A DNA stretch of 46,015 nt from contig NZ_JARFYN010000052.1 of the NCBI RefSeq assembly GCF_030272695.1, forward strand, positions 1 through 46,015, written 5' to 3'. Below the pieces are notes generated by a model. It ran no database searches and was not told the DNA's origin. It saw only the letters and a list, made by a program, of their open reading frames with translations. Numbering within the stretch: the first letter of the stretch is position 1; each line of letters starts with the position of its first letter. This document shows positions 34,136 to 43,111 of this stretch, piece by piece. This DNA comes from Martinezella calliandrae (GTDB lineage: Bacteria; Pseudomonadota; Alphaproteobacteria; Rhizobiales; Rhizobiaceae). A program made the translations under genes and the position numbers.

Positions 34136-35098
34136 TCAGTAGCCCTGGCCCTTCTTCTCCTCGTAGACCTTTTGCGGGTCGTCAGCCTGCGTATAAAGCT
34201 TGGACTCGGTCTGGATCCACTTCGGCGGCTCCTTCTTGGTCTTCAGATAAGCATCGAGCGCATCAAAGGCCGGGCCGGCCATGTTCGGCGTCAGTTCCAC
34301 CGTTGCGTTTGCTTCGCCGGCTGCCATGGCCTTGAAGAGGTCCGGAACCGAATCGATGGATACCGTCAGGATATCCTTGCCCGGCTTCAGACCAGCTTCC
34401 TTGATCGCCTGGATGGCGCCGACCGCCATGTCGTCGTTATGAGCATAGAGCGCGCAGATATCCTTGCCACCATTTTCGGCTTTCAGGAAGCTTTCCATGA
34501 CTTCCTTACCCTTGGCGCGCGTGAAATCGCCCGTCTGGCTACGCACGATCTTCAGATTGTCATGGCCCTTGATGGCTTCTTCGAAGCCCTTCTTGCGCGC
34601 GATCGCCGGCGAGGAACCGGTGGTGCCCTGAAGCTCGACGATGTTGCACTTCTTGGCCCCGACGGTCTTCACAAGCCAGTCGCCGGCAACCTTGCCTTCG
34701 TGAATTTGGTCGGAGGTGACGGCGGTCAGGTAGAGATCCTGCGGTGCGTTGATCGTGCGATCAAGCAGGATAACCGGGATCTTGGCTTCCTTTGCTTCCT
34801 TCAGAACGGAATCCCATCCCGTTTCGACGACGGGAGCCAGTAGAATCGCGTCAACACCCTGTGCGATGAAGGAGCGAATAGCCTTGATCTGGTTTTCCTG
34901 CTTTTGCTGAGCGTCGGCGAATTTGAGATCGATGCCGCGCTTCTCAGCTTGCTGCTTGGTAACCGTCGTTTCTGCCGCGCGCCAGCCCGATTCCGAGCCG
35001 ATTTGCGAAAAGCCGACGACCAAGTTTTTTGCCGACGCAGACGTAAACATGCAGGCAGCGAGAATCGTGGCACTCACGAGTGCAGTCTTCAATTTCAT
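34136..35098 (-). CDS. ytfQ: Galactofuranose-type ABC transporter substrate-binding protein
   Basis: This is a 320-residue periplasmic sugar-binding protein (Peripla_BP_4 family). The signal peptide is about residues 1-23 (ending TSASA). The mature protein starts KNLVVGFSQIGSESGWRAAE and continues GIDLKFADAQQKQENQIKAIR, GDFTRAKGKEVMESFLKAENG and VELTPNMAGPAFDAL. These segments are very close to E. coli YtfQ, which binds galactofuranose; specificity here is therefore inferred from family similarity. The ATG follows GGGAGGA. It is the first gene of the ytfQ-ytfR-ytfT-yjfF-regulator operon, with a candidate promoter and operator 45-60 bp upstream. Confidence 0.93.
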   Translation of the reverse strand: MKLKTALVSATILAACMFTSASAKNLVVGFSQIGSESGWRAAETTVTKQQAEKRGIDLKFADAQQKQENQIKAIRSFIAQGVDAILLAPVVETGWDSVLKEAKEAKIPVILLDRTINAPQDLYLTAVTSDQIHEGKVAGDWLVKTVGAKKCNIVELQGTTGSSPAIARKKGFEEAIKGHDNLKIVRSQTGDFTRAKGKEVMESFLKAENGGKDICALYAHNDDMAVGAIQAIKEAGLKPGKDILTVSIDSVPDLFKAMAAGEANATVELTPNMAGPAFDALDAYLKTKKEPPKWIQTESKLYTQADDPQKVYEEKKGQGY

Positions 35099-35141
35099 GA
35101 TGTCCTCCCAATTGGCCGTCTTCTATGGCCAAGGGGAAAAA

Positions 35142-35159
35142 ATCATATAGTAATACTTT
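35142..35159 (-). promoter_or_regulatory. Candidate ytfQ promoter with FadR/GntR-type operator
   Basis: On the minus strand TATGAT (35142-35147) is a good -10-like element, and a 9-bp palindrome AGTAATACT (35149-35157) adjoins its upstream side. The palindrome with flanks fits the TnGTnnnACnA pattern of FadR-subfamily operators except at the last base. A regulator of that subfamily is the last gene of the operon starting here. No convincing -35 was found; TGTCGA lies at an acceptable distance. Confidence 0.45.
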
Positions 35160-35190
35160 TGTAAATCGACATTCTGTGATGCAGTGCAAC

Positions 35191-35215
35191 AAAAAAGGGC
35201 GCCTTGGGCGCCCTT
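35191..35215 (-). terminator. Terminator of the BMP-type transporter operon
   Basis: On the minus strand AAGGGCGCC pairs perfectly with GGCGCCCTT (9 bp, 3-nt loop), followed by TTTT and further T. It lies 28 nt behind the BMP-family gene and separates it from the ytf operon promoter. Confidence 0.88.
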
Positions 35216-35242
35216 CTTCAACCCTCGCGATTTCGGCCAGAT

Positions 35243-36319
35243 TTATTTAGCAGCCGGAAGCTTATCGTCGACGCCTTCGATATAGAAGTTCATGCCGAGC
35301 AGAGTGGCGTCATCTGCCTTTTCACCGGCCTTAAGCCAGGGTGTGCCATCCTGCTTGTTGATCGGGCCTGTGAACGGTTTGAGCTCGCCGGACTTGATCT
35401 TGGCTTCGGTCTCTTGCGCCATCTTCTTCACGTCGTCGGGCATGTTGGTGTAGGGCGACATCTTCAGGATGCCGTCCTTCAGGCCGTCCCAGTTCTGTTC
35501 GGCCTTCCAGGTGCCATCAAGAAGCGCATGGACGCGTTTGGAGTAGTAGTTACCCCAGGTGTCGACGACAGCGGTCAACTGCGCATGCGGGCCAGCGCCG
35601 ATCATGTCGGAAGCCTGGCCAAAGGCATGGATGCCACGTTCCTCGGCCACCTGCATCGGCGCGGTGGTGTCGGTGTGCTGGGTCAGAATATCGACGCCCT
35701 GGTCGATCATGGCCTTGGCGGCGTCAGCTTCCTTGCCCGGGTCGAACCAGGTGTTGACCCAGATGACCTTGAGCTTGAAGTTCGGATCGACCGAGCGTGC
35801 GCCCTGCGCGAAGGCGTTGATACCCATCACCACTTCCGGAATAGGGAAGGAAGCAATGTAGGCAGCCCCGTGGTTCTTCGACATCTTGGCGGCAATCTGA
35901 CCCAGGATGTAGCGGCCTTCGTAGAAGCGCGAATTGTAGGTCGCCAGGTTCGGGCCGCTCTTGAAGCCGGTCGCATGCTCGAACTTGACGTTCGGGAACT
36001 TCGCGGCGACCTTGGCGGTCGCATCCATGAAGCCGAAGGAAGTGGAGAAGATCAGCGCGCAGCCGGAGCGCGCGAGACGTTCGATAGCGCGCTCGGCGTC
36101 CGGGCCCTCCGGAACGTTTTCGAGATACGGCGTATCGATCTTGTCGCCGAACTCCTTCTGGATCTGCTGGCGGCCGAGATCGTGGGCCTGCGAATAACCG
36201 CCGTCCGTGTGCGAGCCCACGTAGACAAAGCAGATCTTGGTCGGCGCCGCTTCTGCCGCAGCGCTAAAGCCGATAATGGCAGCAGCCGTGGTGGCGAGTG
36301 CGAGTGCTAGTTTTTTCAT
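35243..36319 (-). CDS. BMP-family ABC transporter substrate-binding protein
   Basis: This 358-residue periplasmic protein is of the basic membrane protein (BMP/Med) family, which includes nucleoside-binding proteins. The signal peptide is about residues 1-24 (ending SAAAEA). The mature part starts APTKICFVYVGSHTDGGYSQAHD and contains CALIFSTSFGFMDATAKVAAKFP, YNSRFYEGRYILGQIAAKMSKN, and VDILTQHTDTTAP. There is no lipobox cysteine after the signal peptide, so it is soluble. It is the last gene of a leftward set with two permeases and an ATPase. Nucleosides or related purines are the likely cargo by family; the specific substrate cannot be read from sequence. Confidence 0.9.
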   Translation of the reverse strand: MKKLALALATTAAAIIGFSAAAEAAPTKICFVYVGSHTDGGYSQAHDLGRQQIQKEFGDKIDTPYLENVPEGPDAERAIERLARSGCALIFSTSFGFMDATAKVAAKFPNVKFEHATGFKSGPNLATYNSRFYEGRYILGQIAAKMSKNHGAAYIASFPIPEVVMGINAFAQGARSVDPNFKLKVIWVNTWFDPGKEADAAKAMIDQGVDILTQHTDTTAPMQVAEERGIHAFGQASDMIGAGPHAQLTAVVDTWGNYYSKRVHALLDGTWKAEQNWDGLKDGILKMSPYTNMPDDVKKMAQETEAKIKSGELKPFTGPINKQDGTPWLKAGEKADDATLLGMNFYIEGVDDKLPAAK

Positions 36320-36370
36320 GGTTACCCCTGCTGGTTTGACATGTTTACGAATTCCGTCCGGTTGTTCTTC

Positions 36371-37291
36371 TTAGCGCTCCGGAACGAAGGCCTTGCCGAG
36401 CGACGCTGGCGTATTGATCAAGGTCGCGCGGCGATTTTGAGAGATGATGACGAGAACCACAATAGTCGACGCATAGGGCAACATCGACAGAAATTGTGAG
36501 GGAATGCCGACGCCGAAGCCTTGGGCGTGAAATTGTAGGATCGTCACCGCGCCGAAGAGATAGCCGCCCGCCAGGACGCGCATCGGCCGCCAGGACGCGA
36601 AGACAACGAGCGCGAGTGTCACCCAGCCGCGACCGGCCGACATGTTCTCGACCCATTGCGGCGTGTAGACCAGCGACAACTGCGCGCCGGCAAGCCCGGC
36701 ACAGGCGCCGCCGAACATGACGGCGAGATAACGTGTGCGGATGACATCGACGCCGAGGGCATGGGCGGAGTCGTGGCTATCCCCGACAGCGCGCAGCTTC
36801 AGGCCGGCGCGGCTGCGGAAGAGGAACCAGCTGACGCCGATGAGTAGCACGATCGAGAGATAGAAGGTCAGGTCCTGCTTGAAGAGCACCGACCCGACGA
36901 CCGGAAGGTCCGACAGCACCGGCAAGACAATTGCGCGCAGCTGCACCCCAGGTACGCTGACATAGCCTTCGCCGATCATGCCAGAGAGGCCGAGTCCGAG
37001 GATCGTGAGCGCCAGGCCCGTCGCCACCTGGTTGGTCACCAGCGTCAGCGTCAGGAACCCGAACAGCAGCGAAAACAACGCGCCGGCGACAATGCCGGTA
37101 GCAAGGCCCACATAAGGTGATCCGCTCATCTGCGCGCCGACGAAGGCTGCGACCGCGCCCATGATCATCATGCCTTCGACGCCGAGATTGAGCACACCGG
37201 AGCGCTCCACCACCAACTCGCCGAGACCGGCGATAACGAGCGGCGTCGAGGCCGTGATGATCGTCAGGAGGATGGCTTCAAAGACGCTCAT
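36371..37291 (-). CDS. ABC transporter permease (BMP/nucleoside type)
   Basis: This 306-residue membrane protein of the BPD_transp_2 family is the second permease of a BMP-type importer. The family signature LGELVVERSGVLNLGVEGMMIMGA lies near residue 25, and VTLALVVFASWRPMRVLAGGYLFGAV is the late coupling region. I chose ATG 37291 (MSVFEAILL), preceded by GGGAGGT, which overlaps the stop of the upstream permease by 4 bp (ATGA). The BMP-family binding-protein gene follows after 51 bp. Confidence 0.92.
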   Translation of the reverse strand: MSVFEAILLTIITASTPLVIAGLGELVVERSGVLNLGVEGMMIMGAVAAFVGAQMSGSPYVGLATGIVAGALFSLLFGFLTLTLVTNQVATGLALTILGLGLSGMIGEGYVSVPGVQLRAIVLPVLSDLPVVGSVLFKQDLTFYLSIVLLIGVSWFLFRSRAGLKLRAVGDSHDSAHALGVDVIRTRYLAVMFGGACAGLAGAQLSLVYTPQWVENMSAGRGWVTLALVVFASWRPMRVLAGGYLFGAVTILQFHAQGFGVGIPSQFLSMLPYASTIVVLVIISQNRRATLINTPASLGKAFVPER

Positions 37292-38373
37292 GCCGCACCT
37301 CCCCGAACCCGCGACCAAATCAGTCGGATCTTGTAGTAGATCAACGTATCGCAAGAAAGCACGAAGAACAGCAGCAGTCCCTGGAAGACGCTCGCCGCCT
37401 TGGCCGAGATGCCGGGCGACAATTGGGCCGCCTCGCCGCCGAGATAGGTAAGCGCCAGCACGAAGCCGGAGAGGATTGCGCCGAGCGGATTGAGACGTGC
37501 GAGGAAAGCCACGATGATGGCGGTAAAGCCGTAGCCCGGCGAAATCGCCGGCTGCAGATGGCCGATCGAGCCGGAAACCTCGGAAATGCCGGCAAGACCG
37601 GCGAGCGCGCCAGAGAACAGAAAGCCGAACCAGACCATTTTCCGGGAGGAGAAGCCGGCAAAGCGCCCTGCCCGTGCGGATTGGCCGAGAACGGTTATCT
37701 CAAAGCCCTTCAGCGTGTATTTCATCATGAACCAGGCAAGGATCGCCGCGACGATGGCAAAGACGATCCCCCAATGAGCACGACCGGAATCCGCCCAGAT
37801 CGCCGGCAGCGTCGCCTCCGGCGGAAAATCGATGCTTTGTGGGAAATTATGGCCCTGCGGATCGCGCCACGGCCCGCGCGAGAGCCAATCCAGGTAGAGC
37901 TGCGCTATATAGACCAGCATCAGACTCGTCAGGATCTCATTGGTGTTGAAATGCGCCTTTAACAACGCCGGAATGGCGGCATAAAGCGCACCGCCCACGG
38001 CGCCGGCGAGCAACATCAGCGGCAGCACCATCGGCGAATGCCAATCGGTGAAAACGATCGGAATGTAGGAGCCGGCGACCGCGCCGATGGTGAATTGGCC
38101 TTCCGCGCCGATGTTCCAATTGTTGGAGCGGTAGCAGACGCAAAGGCCGACAGCGATGAGGATCAGCGGTCCGGCCTTGATCGCCAGTTCGTGCAGCGAC
38201 CAGATTTCCAGCAGAGGCTCGACGAAGAAAGCGTCCAGCGCCTCCACAGGATCCTTGCCGAGCACGGCGAACATGATGGTGCCGGCGATCAGTGCAAGCG
38301 CAAGGGCAAGCAGCGGCGACAGGAAGCCGAACAGTTTGGAGACCTGCAGGCGCCTTTCGAGTTCAATGCGCAT
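37288..38373 (-). CDS. ABC transporter permease (BMP/nucleoside type)
   Basis: This 361-residue permease is the first of the pair. A hydrophobic N-terminal segment (about 20-45) is followed by GLCVCYRSNNWNIGAEGQFTIGAVAG, which matches the NIGxEGQ signature of this branch. It also has HFNTNEILTSLMLVYIA and IIVAFLARLNPLGAILSGFVLAL. ATG 38373 (MRIELERRLQ) overlaps the end of the ATPase gene by 11 bp and is preceded by GGAG; an upstream ATG at 38412 would overlap further and seems less likely. Confidence 0.9.
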   Translation of the reverse strand: MRIELERRLQVSKLFGFLSPLLALALALIAGTIMFAVLGKDPVEALDAFFVEPLLEIWSLHELAIKAGPLILIAVGLCVCYRSNNWNIGAEGQFTIGAVAGSYIPIVFTDWHSPMVLPLMLLAGAVGGALYAAIPALLKAHFNTNEILTSLMLVYIAQLYLDWLSRGPWRDPQGHNFPQSIDFPPEATLPAIWADSGRAHWGIVFAIVAAILAWFMMKYTLKGFEITVLGQSARAGRFAGFSSRKMVWFGFLFSGALAGLAGISEVSGSIGHLQPAISPGYGFTAIIVAFLARLNPLGAILSGFVLALTYLGGEAAQLSPGISAKAASVFQGLLLFFVLSCDTLIYYKIRLIWSRVRGGAA

Positions 38374-39970
38374 GCGAAGGCTCCGAATGGGTCTTGGATT
38401 CATGCAGGCCACCCATCAGCAAGCCGATCTTCTCGCGCGTCAGCTCGCCGACGGGGTAGGAAGGCGACAGCCGCCCCTCCGAGATCACGGCGACGTCGGT
38501 CGCCACTTCGAATATCTCGTCGAGATCCTGGCTGATGACCAGAACGGCCGATCCGGCGCTGGCAAGATCGACCAGCGCCTGGCGGATGCGGCTCGCCGCG
38601 CCGGCATCCACACCCCAGGTCGGCTGGTTGACGACCAGGACGGCAGGCTGCCGGTCGAGCTCACGTCCGACGATGAATTTCTGCAGATTGCCGCCCGAAA
38701 GCGATCCGGCCGTCGGGTCGTCGCCGCTCTTGCGTACGTCCATGGCTTCAGAGATGCGACGAGCCGCCTGTTTGACGGCACGGTGCTTGATAACTTTCAA
38801 AAAGCCGCCGCCGAGGAACGCCTTTCGGTCGGACTGGCCGCGCGCCAGTATGAGATTGTCGGAAAGCTTGAGGCTGGTAACGGCGGCATGACCATGCCGC
38901 TCCTCGGGCACGAAGCCCGCACCGAGAAGGCGGCGCGCGTTGATGCCCCTGGTGCCGACCGCCTGGCCGCGTACCGAGATCAGTTCGTCGGAGGCGACGG
39001 TATGCTCACCGGAAACGACGTCAAACAGCTCCCCCTGCCCATTGCCGGCAACACCCGCGATTGCCAGAATTTCACCGGCGCGAACACGGAGCCAAACATC
39101 CTTCAGCGACATCGCAAAAGGCGTGCGCGCCGGCACCGTAAGGCCAGCCACCTCGAGCTGAATGTCACCCTTTTTCTGGATGCCTTCATGGCGCACGCTC
39201 GCAACATCGCTGCCGACCATCATGCGCGCGAGCGAAGCGGGCGTTTCCCGCCGCGGGTCACAGAAACCGGTCAGTCGGCCGTGACGCAGCACGGTGGCGC
39301 GCGAGCAGATGCGTTGCACCTCTTCCAGACGATGGCTGATATAGAGGACCGAACGGCCTTCGTCGCGAAGCTGGAACAGCGTTTCGAACAGACGGTCTGC
39401 TTCCTGCGGCGTCAGCACCGAGGTCGGCTCGTCGAGAATGATCAGCTTCGGATTCTGCAGCAGCGCCCGGACGATTTCGATGCGCTGGCGCTCGCCAACG
39501 GAAAGGTCTGCGACATGCGCACCGGGATCGAGCGGCAGGCCATAAGCTCGCGACAGCGTCGCCGCCTCCTCGGCAATCCTGCCAATCGGGATTCTGTCAT
39601 CGAGGGAAAGGGCGATATTTTCGGCGACCGTCAGCGCTTCGAACAACGAGAAATGCTGAAACACCATGCCGATGCCGAGCTTGCGCGCCTCACCCGGCGA
39701 TCCGATCGAGGTGACCTGTCCCTCCCAGGCAATCTCGCCTTCAGTGGGCTCCAAAACGCCGAACAGCATCTTGACCAGAGTGGATTTGCCTGCACCGTTT
39801 TCGCCGAGCAGAGCATGAATCTCGCCCGGTTGAATTTCCAGATCAATTCCATTGCAGGCAGCAAAGCTACCGAACAGCTTCGTCAGCTTGCGAACCGACA
39901 GTAACGCGCCGGTTGCCGGCACATCGGATGACGACACGATCCCCTCATTTCTTTCCCACATCCTGCCCAT
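38363..39970 (-). CDS. ABC transporter ATP-binding protein (two ABC domains, BMP/nucleoside type)
   Basis: This is a 535-residue tandem ABC ATPase. The first domain has Walker A GENGAGKST (around 57-65), signature LSVGERQRIEIVRALL and Walker B LIILDEPTSVLTPQEAD. The second domain has AIAGVAGNGQGELFDVVSG in place of a normal Walker A, and signature LSGGNLQKFIVGREL. This is the pattern of BMP-type importers such as those for nucleosides. The start is uncertain: ATG 39970, ATG 39961, or a GTG near 39937 behind GAGGGG. It begins 5 bp after the quinone oxidoreductase stop, so the two genes are very likely on one transcript. Confidence 0.92.
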   Translation of the reverse strand: MGRMWERNEGIVSSSDVPATGALLSVRKLTKLFGSFAACNGIDLEIQPGEIHALLGENGAGKSTLVKMLFGVLEPTEGEIAWEGQVTSIGSPGEARKLGIGMVFQHFSLFEALTVAENIALSLDDRIPIGRIAEEAATLSRAYGLPLDPGAHVADLSVGERQRIEIVRALLQNPKLIILDEPTSVLTPQEADRLFETLFQLRDEGRSVLYISHRLEEVQRICSRATVLRHGRLTGFCDPRRETPASLARMMVGSDVASVRHEGIQKKGDIQLEVAGLTVPARTPFAMSLKDVWLRVRAGEILAIAGVAGNGQGELFDVVSGEHTVASDELISVRGQAVGTRGINARRLLGAGFVPEERHGHAAVTSLKLSDNLILARGQSDRKAFLGGGFLKVIKHRAVKQAARRISEAMDVRKSGDDPTAGSLSGGNLQKFIVGRELDRQPAVLVVNQPTWGVDAGAASRIRQALVDLASAGSAVLVISQDLDEIFEVATDVAVISEGRLSPSYPVGELTREKIGLLMGGLHESKTHSEPSHAH

Positions 39971-39975
39971 TGGAT

Positions 39976-40956
39976 CTATGGGATCAGCAGCGTAGTTCCA
40001 CTCGTTTTTCTTGTTTCCAGATCCGTGTGCGCGCGCCCCGCATCGCTCAACGGATAAGTCTGGTTGATATTGATACGCACTTTGCTGCCTTGCACAACAG
40101 CAAATAATGCCCTTGCGCTGGCTCTCAGCTCCTCGGGGGTTGCGATATAAGCGAAAATACTCGGCCGCGTGGCAAAAAGCGAGCCCTTCTGATTGAGGAT
40201 CGCAAGGTCAAAGTTCACAATCGGGCCAGAGGATTGACCAAACGTCACCCACATGCCGCGCGGCTTCAGGCAATCGAGAGAATGCGGAAAGGTGTCACGG
40301 CCGATCGAATCGTAGACAACATCGACACCCTTGCCGCCTGTGATCTCCCGAACGCGGTCGACGAAACTTTCGCTGCTGTAATCGATGACATGGTCATAGC
40401 CATTAGCCAGCGCCAGTTTGACCTTGTCCGGCGAACCGGCCGTTCCGATCACCGTGGCGCCAAGCGCCTTTGCCCATTGACCGGCGATCAATCCGACGCC
40501 GCCGGCCGCGGCATGAAACAAAAGCACCGTTTCGGGTCCTACCTTGAAGGTGCGGTTGAGGAGATATTCAGCCGTCATACCCTTCAGCATCATTGATGCT
40601 GCGGTCTCGAGCTCGATATCATCCGGCACCTTGACGACATAGCGCGCTTCGATGTTGCGTTCGACGCTATAGGCACCATCGCCGCCAACATAGGCAACAC
40701 GATCGCCGACGGAAAAATCGCTCACGCCCGGTCCCACGGCTGATATCGTGCCGGCCGCTTCCTTGCCGAGTGGCAGCGGGAAATATGGCGCCTTGTAGAG
40801 ACCCGTGCGGAAGTAGATATCGACGAAATTAAGTCCGATTGCGGCATGGCGGATCTGCACCTCACCGGCGCCTGGCGAAGGCAGATCGACCTCCTCCAGC
40901 TTCATGACCTCCGGACCGCCGTTTTGGTGAATGCGAATGGCCTTTGTCTTCCTCAT
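39976..40956 (-). CDS. NADPH:quinone oxidoreductase (zeta-crystallin-like, MDR family)
   Basis: This 326-residue zinc-independent medium-chain reductase is of the QOR family. The N-terminal GroES-like domain (FVDIYFRTGLYKAPYFPLPLGKEAAGTI) is followed by the Rossmann domain with nucleotide motif AAAGGVGLIAGQWAKALGATVIGTAGS. GKGVDVVYDSIGRDTFPHSLDCLKPRG and a C-terminal tail ending GTTLLIP follow. Enzymes of this type reduce quinones or alpha,beta-unsaturated carbonyls with NADPH. ATG 40956 (MRKTKAIRIHQ) follows AGGA; a TTG three codons upstream is possible but less likely. It lies 12 bp behind pcs and 5 bp ahead of the BMP transporter ATPase. Confidence 0.92.
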   Translation of the reverse strand: MRKTKAIRIHQNGGPEVMKLEEVDLPSPGAGEVQIRHAAIGLNFVDIYFRTGLYKAPYFPLPLGKEAAGTISAVGPGVSDFSVGDRVAYVGGDGAYSVERNIEARYVVKVPDDIELETAASMMLKGMTAEYLLNRTFKVGPETVLLFHAAAGGVGLIAGQWAKALGATVIGTAGSPDKVKLALANGYDHVIDYSSESFVDRVREITGGKGVDVVYDSIGRDTFPHSLDCLKPRGMWVTFGQSSGPIVNFDLAILNQKGSLFATRPSIFAYIATPEELRASARALFAVVQGSKVRININQTYPLSDAGRAHTDLETRKTSGTTLLIP

Positions 40957-40968
40957 TGCCTGCAAATC

Positions 40969-41694
40969 CTAATGACGCCCAATGGACGGGAAAAACTGCA
41001 ACACGGCGCCGATGCAATAGAGATAGAGGCCGCTGACGACAAACAAGACAACGGCCCATTGCGGCATGACGAAATGCATCAGCAACGAATACATGCCGAG
41101 CGCGGACCAGAACAGGAATATACCGAGATTGAGCGGCCGTAGCCGCTTGACCCTAACAGGATGCAGAAAATTGATCGGCAGGAATGTCAAAACCACCGAA
41201 ACGCCGACGAGGACCAAGGCGGTCGTCGCACTGGCGCCGATAACGAAGAGTGTGAAGATCACCATGTTCCAGACGACCGGGAAGCCGGAGAAGAAATATT
41301 CATCCGTCTTCATGCCGGTGTCAGCATAATAAATGGCGCTGGATACGACGATCATCCCCGCCGCGACGAAGGACCAGGGCTCACCGATCATGCCGCTTTC
41401 ATAAAGCGCGAAGGCTGGTAGAAGCACATAGGTTACATAATCGATAATGTTATCCAGCGTATCACCCGACCAATTCGGCAACACTTCCTTGACGCTGACC
41501 TTGCGGGCGATCGGTCCATCGATGCCATCGACAAGCAATGCCAGACCGAGCCACCAGAACATATCGATAAAGCGATGTTCCGCCGCCGCGACGACGCCGA
41601 GGAAGGCAAGAAACGAACCGGATGCCGTCAATATATGCACGGAGAACGCACGAATCTCCGCGTAAGGCACCCGCTTGTAGTTGAAGATTTTCAT
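40969..41694 (-). CDS. pcs: Phosphatidylcholine synthase
   Basis: Pcs condenses choline directly with CDP-diacylglycerol to phosphatidylcholine, an inner-membrane enzyme first found in rhizobia and important for host interaction. The protein has 241 residues with about eight membrane segments. The modified CDP-alcohol phosphotransferase motif is clear: D59-G60-x2-A63-R64-x12-G77-x3-D81-x3-D85. The N-terminus MKIFNYKRVPYAEIRAFSVH matches known rhizobial Pcs. I chose ATG 41694; an ATG at 41706 would add four residues. It heads a tightly spaced leftward gene string with the quinone oxidoreductase and BMP-type transporter genes. Confidence 0.96.
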   Translation of the reverse strand: MKIFNYKRVPYAEIRAFSVHILTASGSFLAFLGVVAAAEHRFIDMFWWLGLALLVDGIDGPIARKVSVKEVLPNWSGDTLDNIIDYVTYVLLPAFALYESGMIGEPWSFVAAGMIVVSSAIYYADTGMKTDEYFFSGFPVVWNMVIFTLFVIGASATTALVLVGVSVVLTFLPINFLHPVRVKRLRPLNLGIFLFWSALGMYSLLMHFVMPQWAVVLFVVSGLYLYCIGAVLQFFPSIGRH

Positions 41695-41908
41695 GCGCCC
41701 CGTCACTCGCCTGCTTATCTACCTGCCCCGGCAGGCGACTTTTTCTTGCTAATATGCACCCTTTGCACCGCACTGCCAGCGCAAAAACGTTCATGGCGCC
41801 ACAGGCTAGCGCGAGTTCCTGTCATTTTCATCCGTTGCGATGTTTCATCCCATGGATTTCAACAGGCTAAGCGTCTATTTTCGGATGTAAAGACTATGAG
41901 GCATCGAT

Positions 41909-43111
41909 ATGAAGCAAGTTGAAATAGCCGTCATTGGCGGCGGTCTGGCGGGGATGATCGCAGCGATCGCGTTGGCGCGCAGCGGGCGAGCTGTTGCGCT
42001 CGTGGCGGCGGCGCATCACAAGGCCGACCGGCGGACCACGGCGCTGATGGATCAATCGATTCGCTTCCTCGAGCGGCTGGCGCTGTGGGAGAGGATTGCG
42101 CCTTCCACCGCCGCCTTGACGACGATGCAGATCATCGACGGTACGACACGGCTGTTGCGCGCGCCGACCGTCGCCTTTCGTGCTTCGGAGATCGGCCTCG
42201 ATGCCTTCGGCTACAATATCCCGAACGACTTTCTGCTCAACGCCCTCAGTGAAGCCGTGAAGGCGGAAGGCAATATCAGGATTATCGAGACCAGCGCGGC
42301 AGGGATCGCCATTCGCGATGATGGCGTCACCGTTACGCTGGAGGATGGCGAGACTGTCGATGCGGCTTTTGCCGTCGGTGCGGACGGGCGCAATTCGATG
42401 GTGCGGGAGACGGTCGGGATCAAGGTCAAGCGCTGGTCCTATCCGCAATCGGCCATGGTGCTGAACTTTGCCCATTCCCTGCCACATCAAAACATGTCGA
42501 CGGAATTCCACACCGAAAGCGGGCCGTTCACCCAAGTTCCCCTGCCCGGCAACCGCTCCAGCCTCGTCTGGGTGCAGAAGCCGGCGGACGCCGCCGTCAA
42601 TGCCGAGAAATCGCTGGAAGAGCTCGGCCGCGTGATCGAGGACCGCATGCAGTCAATGCTCGGCAAAGTCACGGTCGAAGATAGCGTACAGGTCTGGCCG
42701 CTGTCCGGCATGACGGCCTACAGCTTCGGCAAGGGACGGGTCGCGTTGATAGGCGAATCCGCCCACGTCTTTCCGCCGATCGGCGCTCAGGGGCTGAACC
42801 TCAGCCTGCGCGATATATTGACGCTTGTCGAAATTCTGGCGAGCCCCAGCGGACAGCCAATTTCAGCATCCGCCGGTGACAGCTTCGACCGCCGCCGCCG
42901 GATCGACATCGTCAGCCGCACGGCGAGCGTCGATCTGCTGAACCGCTCGCTGCTGACGGATTTCCTGCCCGTACAGATGCTACGGGCGGCCGGGCTGCAC
43001 GTCCTTTCGGCCATTCCGCCGCTGCGCAACCTCGTTATGCGCGAGGGCATCGAGCCTTGCGGCAGCCTGCGCGGCTTTCCCTCGATATTACCGGAAAAGC
43101 TGCGGCGGTAG
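41909..43111 (+). CDS. UbiH/COQ6-family FAD-dependent monooxygenase
   Basis: This 400-residue flavoprotein hydroxylase is of the UbiH/UbiF/VisC family, whose members hydroxylate the ring of ubiquinone precursors. The FAD-binding motif GGGLAGMIAAIALARSG lies at residues 10-26. The second motif GADGRNSMVRETVG is around residue 157. The third motif GRVALIGESAHVFPPIGAQGLNLSLRD is around 277-303; here GES replaces the usual GDA. Ubiquinone synthesis is the most likely role, but other aromatic substrates cannot be excluded. The start ATG follows GAGG. It is transcribed alone, divergent from pcs. Its last 24 bp overlap the end of an AEC-transporter remnant on the other strand. Confidence 0.9.
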   Translation: MKQVEIAVIGGGLAGMIAAIALARSGRAVALVAAAHHKADRRTTALMDQSIRFLERLALWERIAPSTAALTTMQIIDGTTRLLRAPTVAFRASEIGLDAFGYNIPNDFLLNALSEAVKAEGNIRIIETSAAGIAIRDDGVTVTLEDGETVDAAFAVGADGRNSMVRETVGIKVKRWSYPQSAMVLNFAHSLPHQNMSTEFHTESGPFTQVPLPGNRSSLVWVQKPADAAVNAEKSLEELGRVIEDRMQSMLGKVTVEDSVQVWPLSGMTAYSFGKGRVALIGESAHVFPPIGAQGLNLSLRDILTLVEILASPSGQPISASAGDSFDRRRRIDIVSRTASVDLLNRSLLTDFLPVQMLRAAGLHVLSAIPPLRNLVMREGIEPCGSLRGFPSILPEKLRR

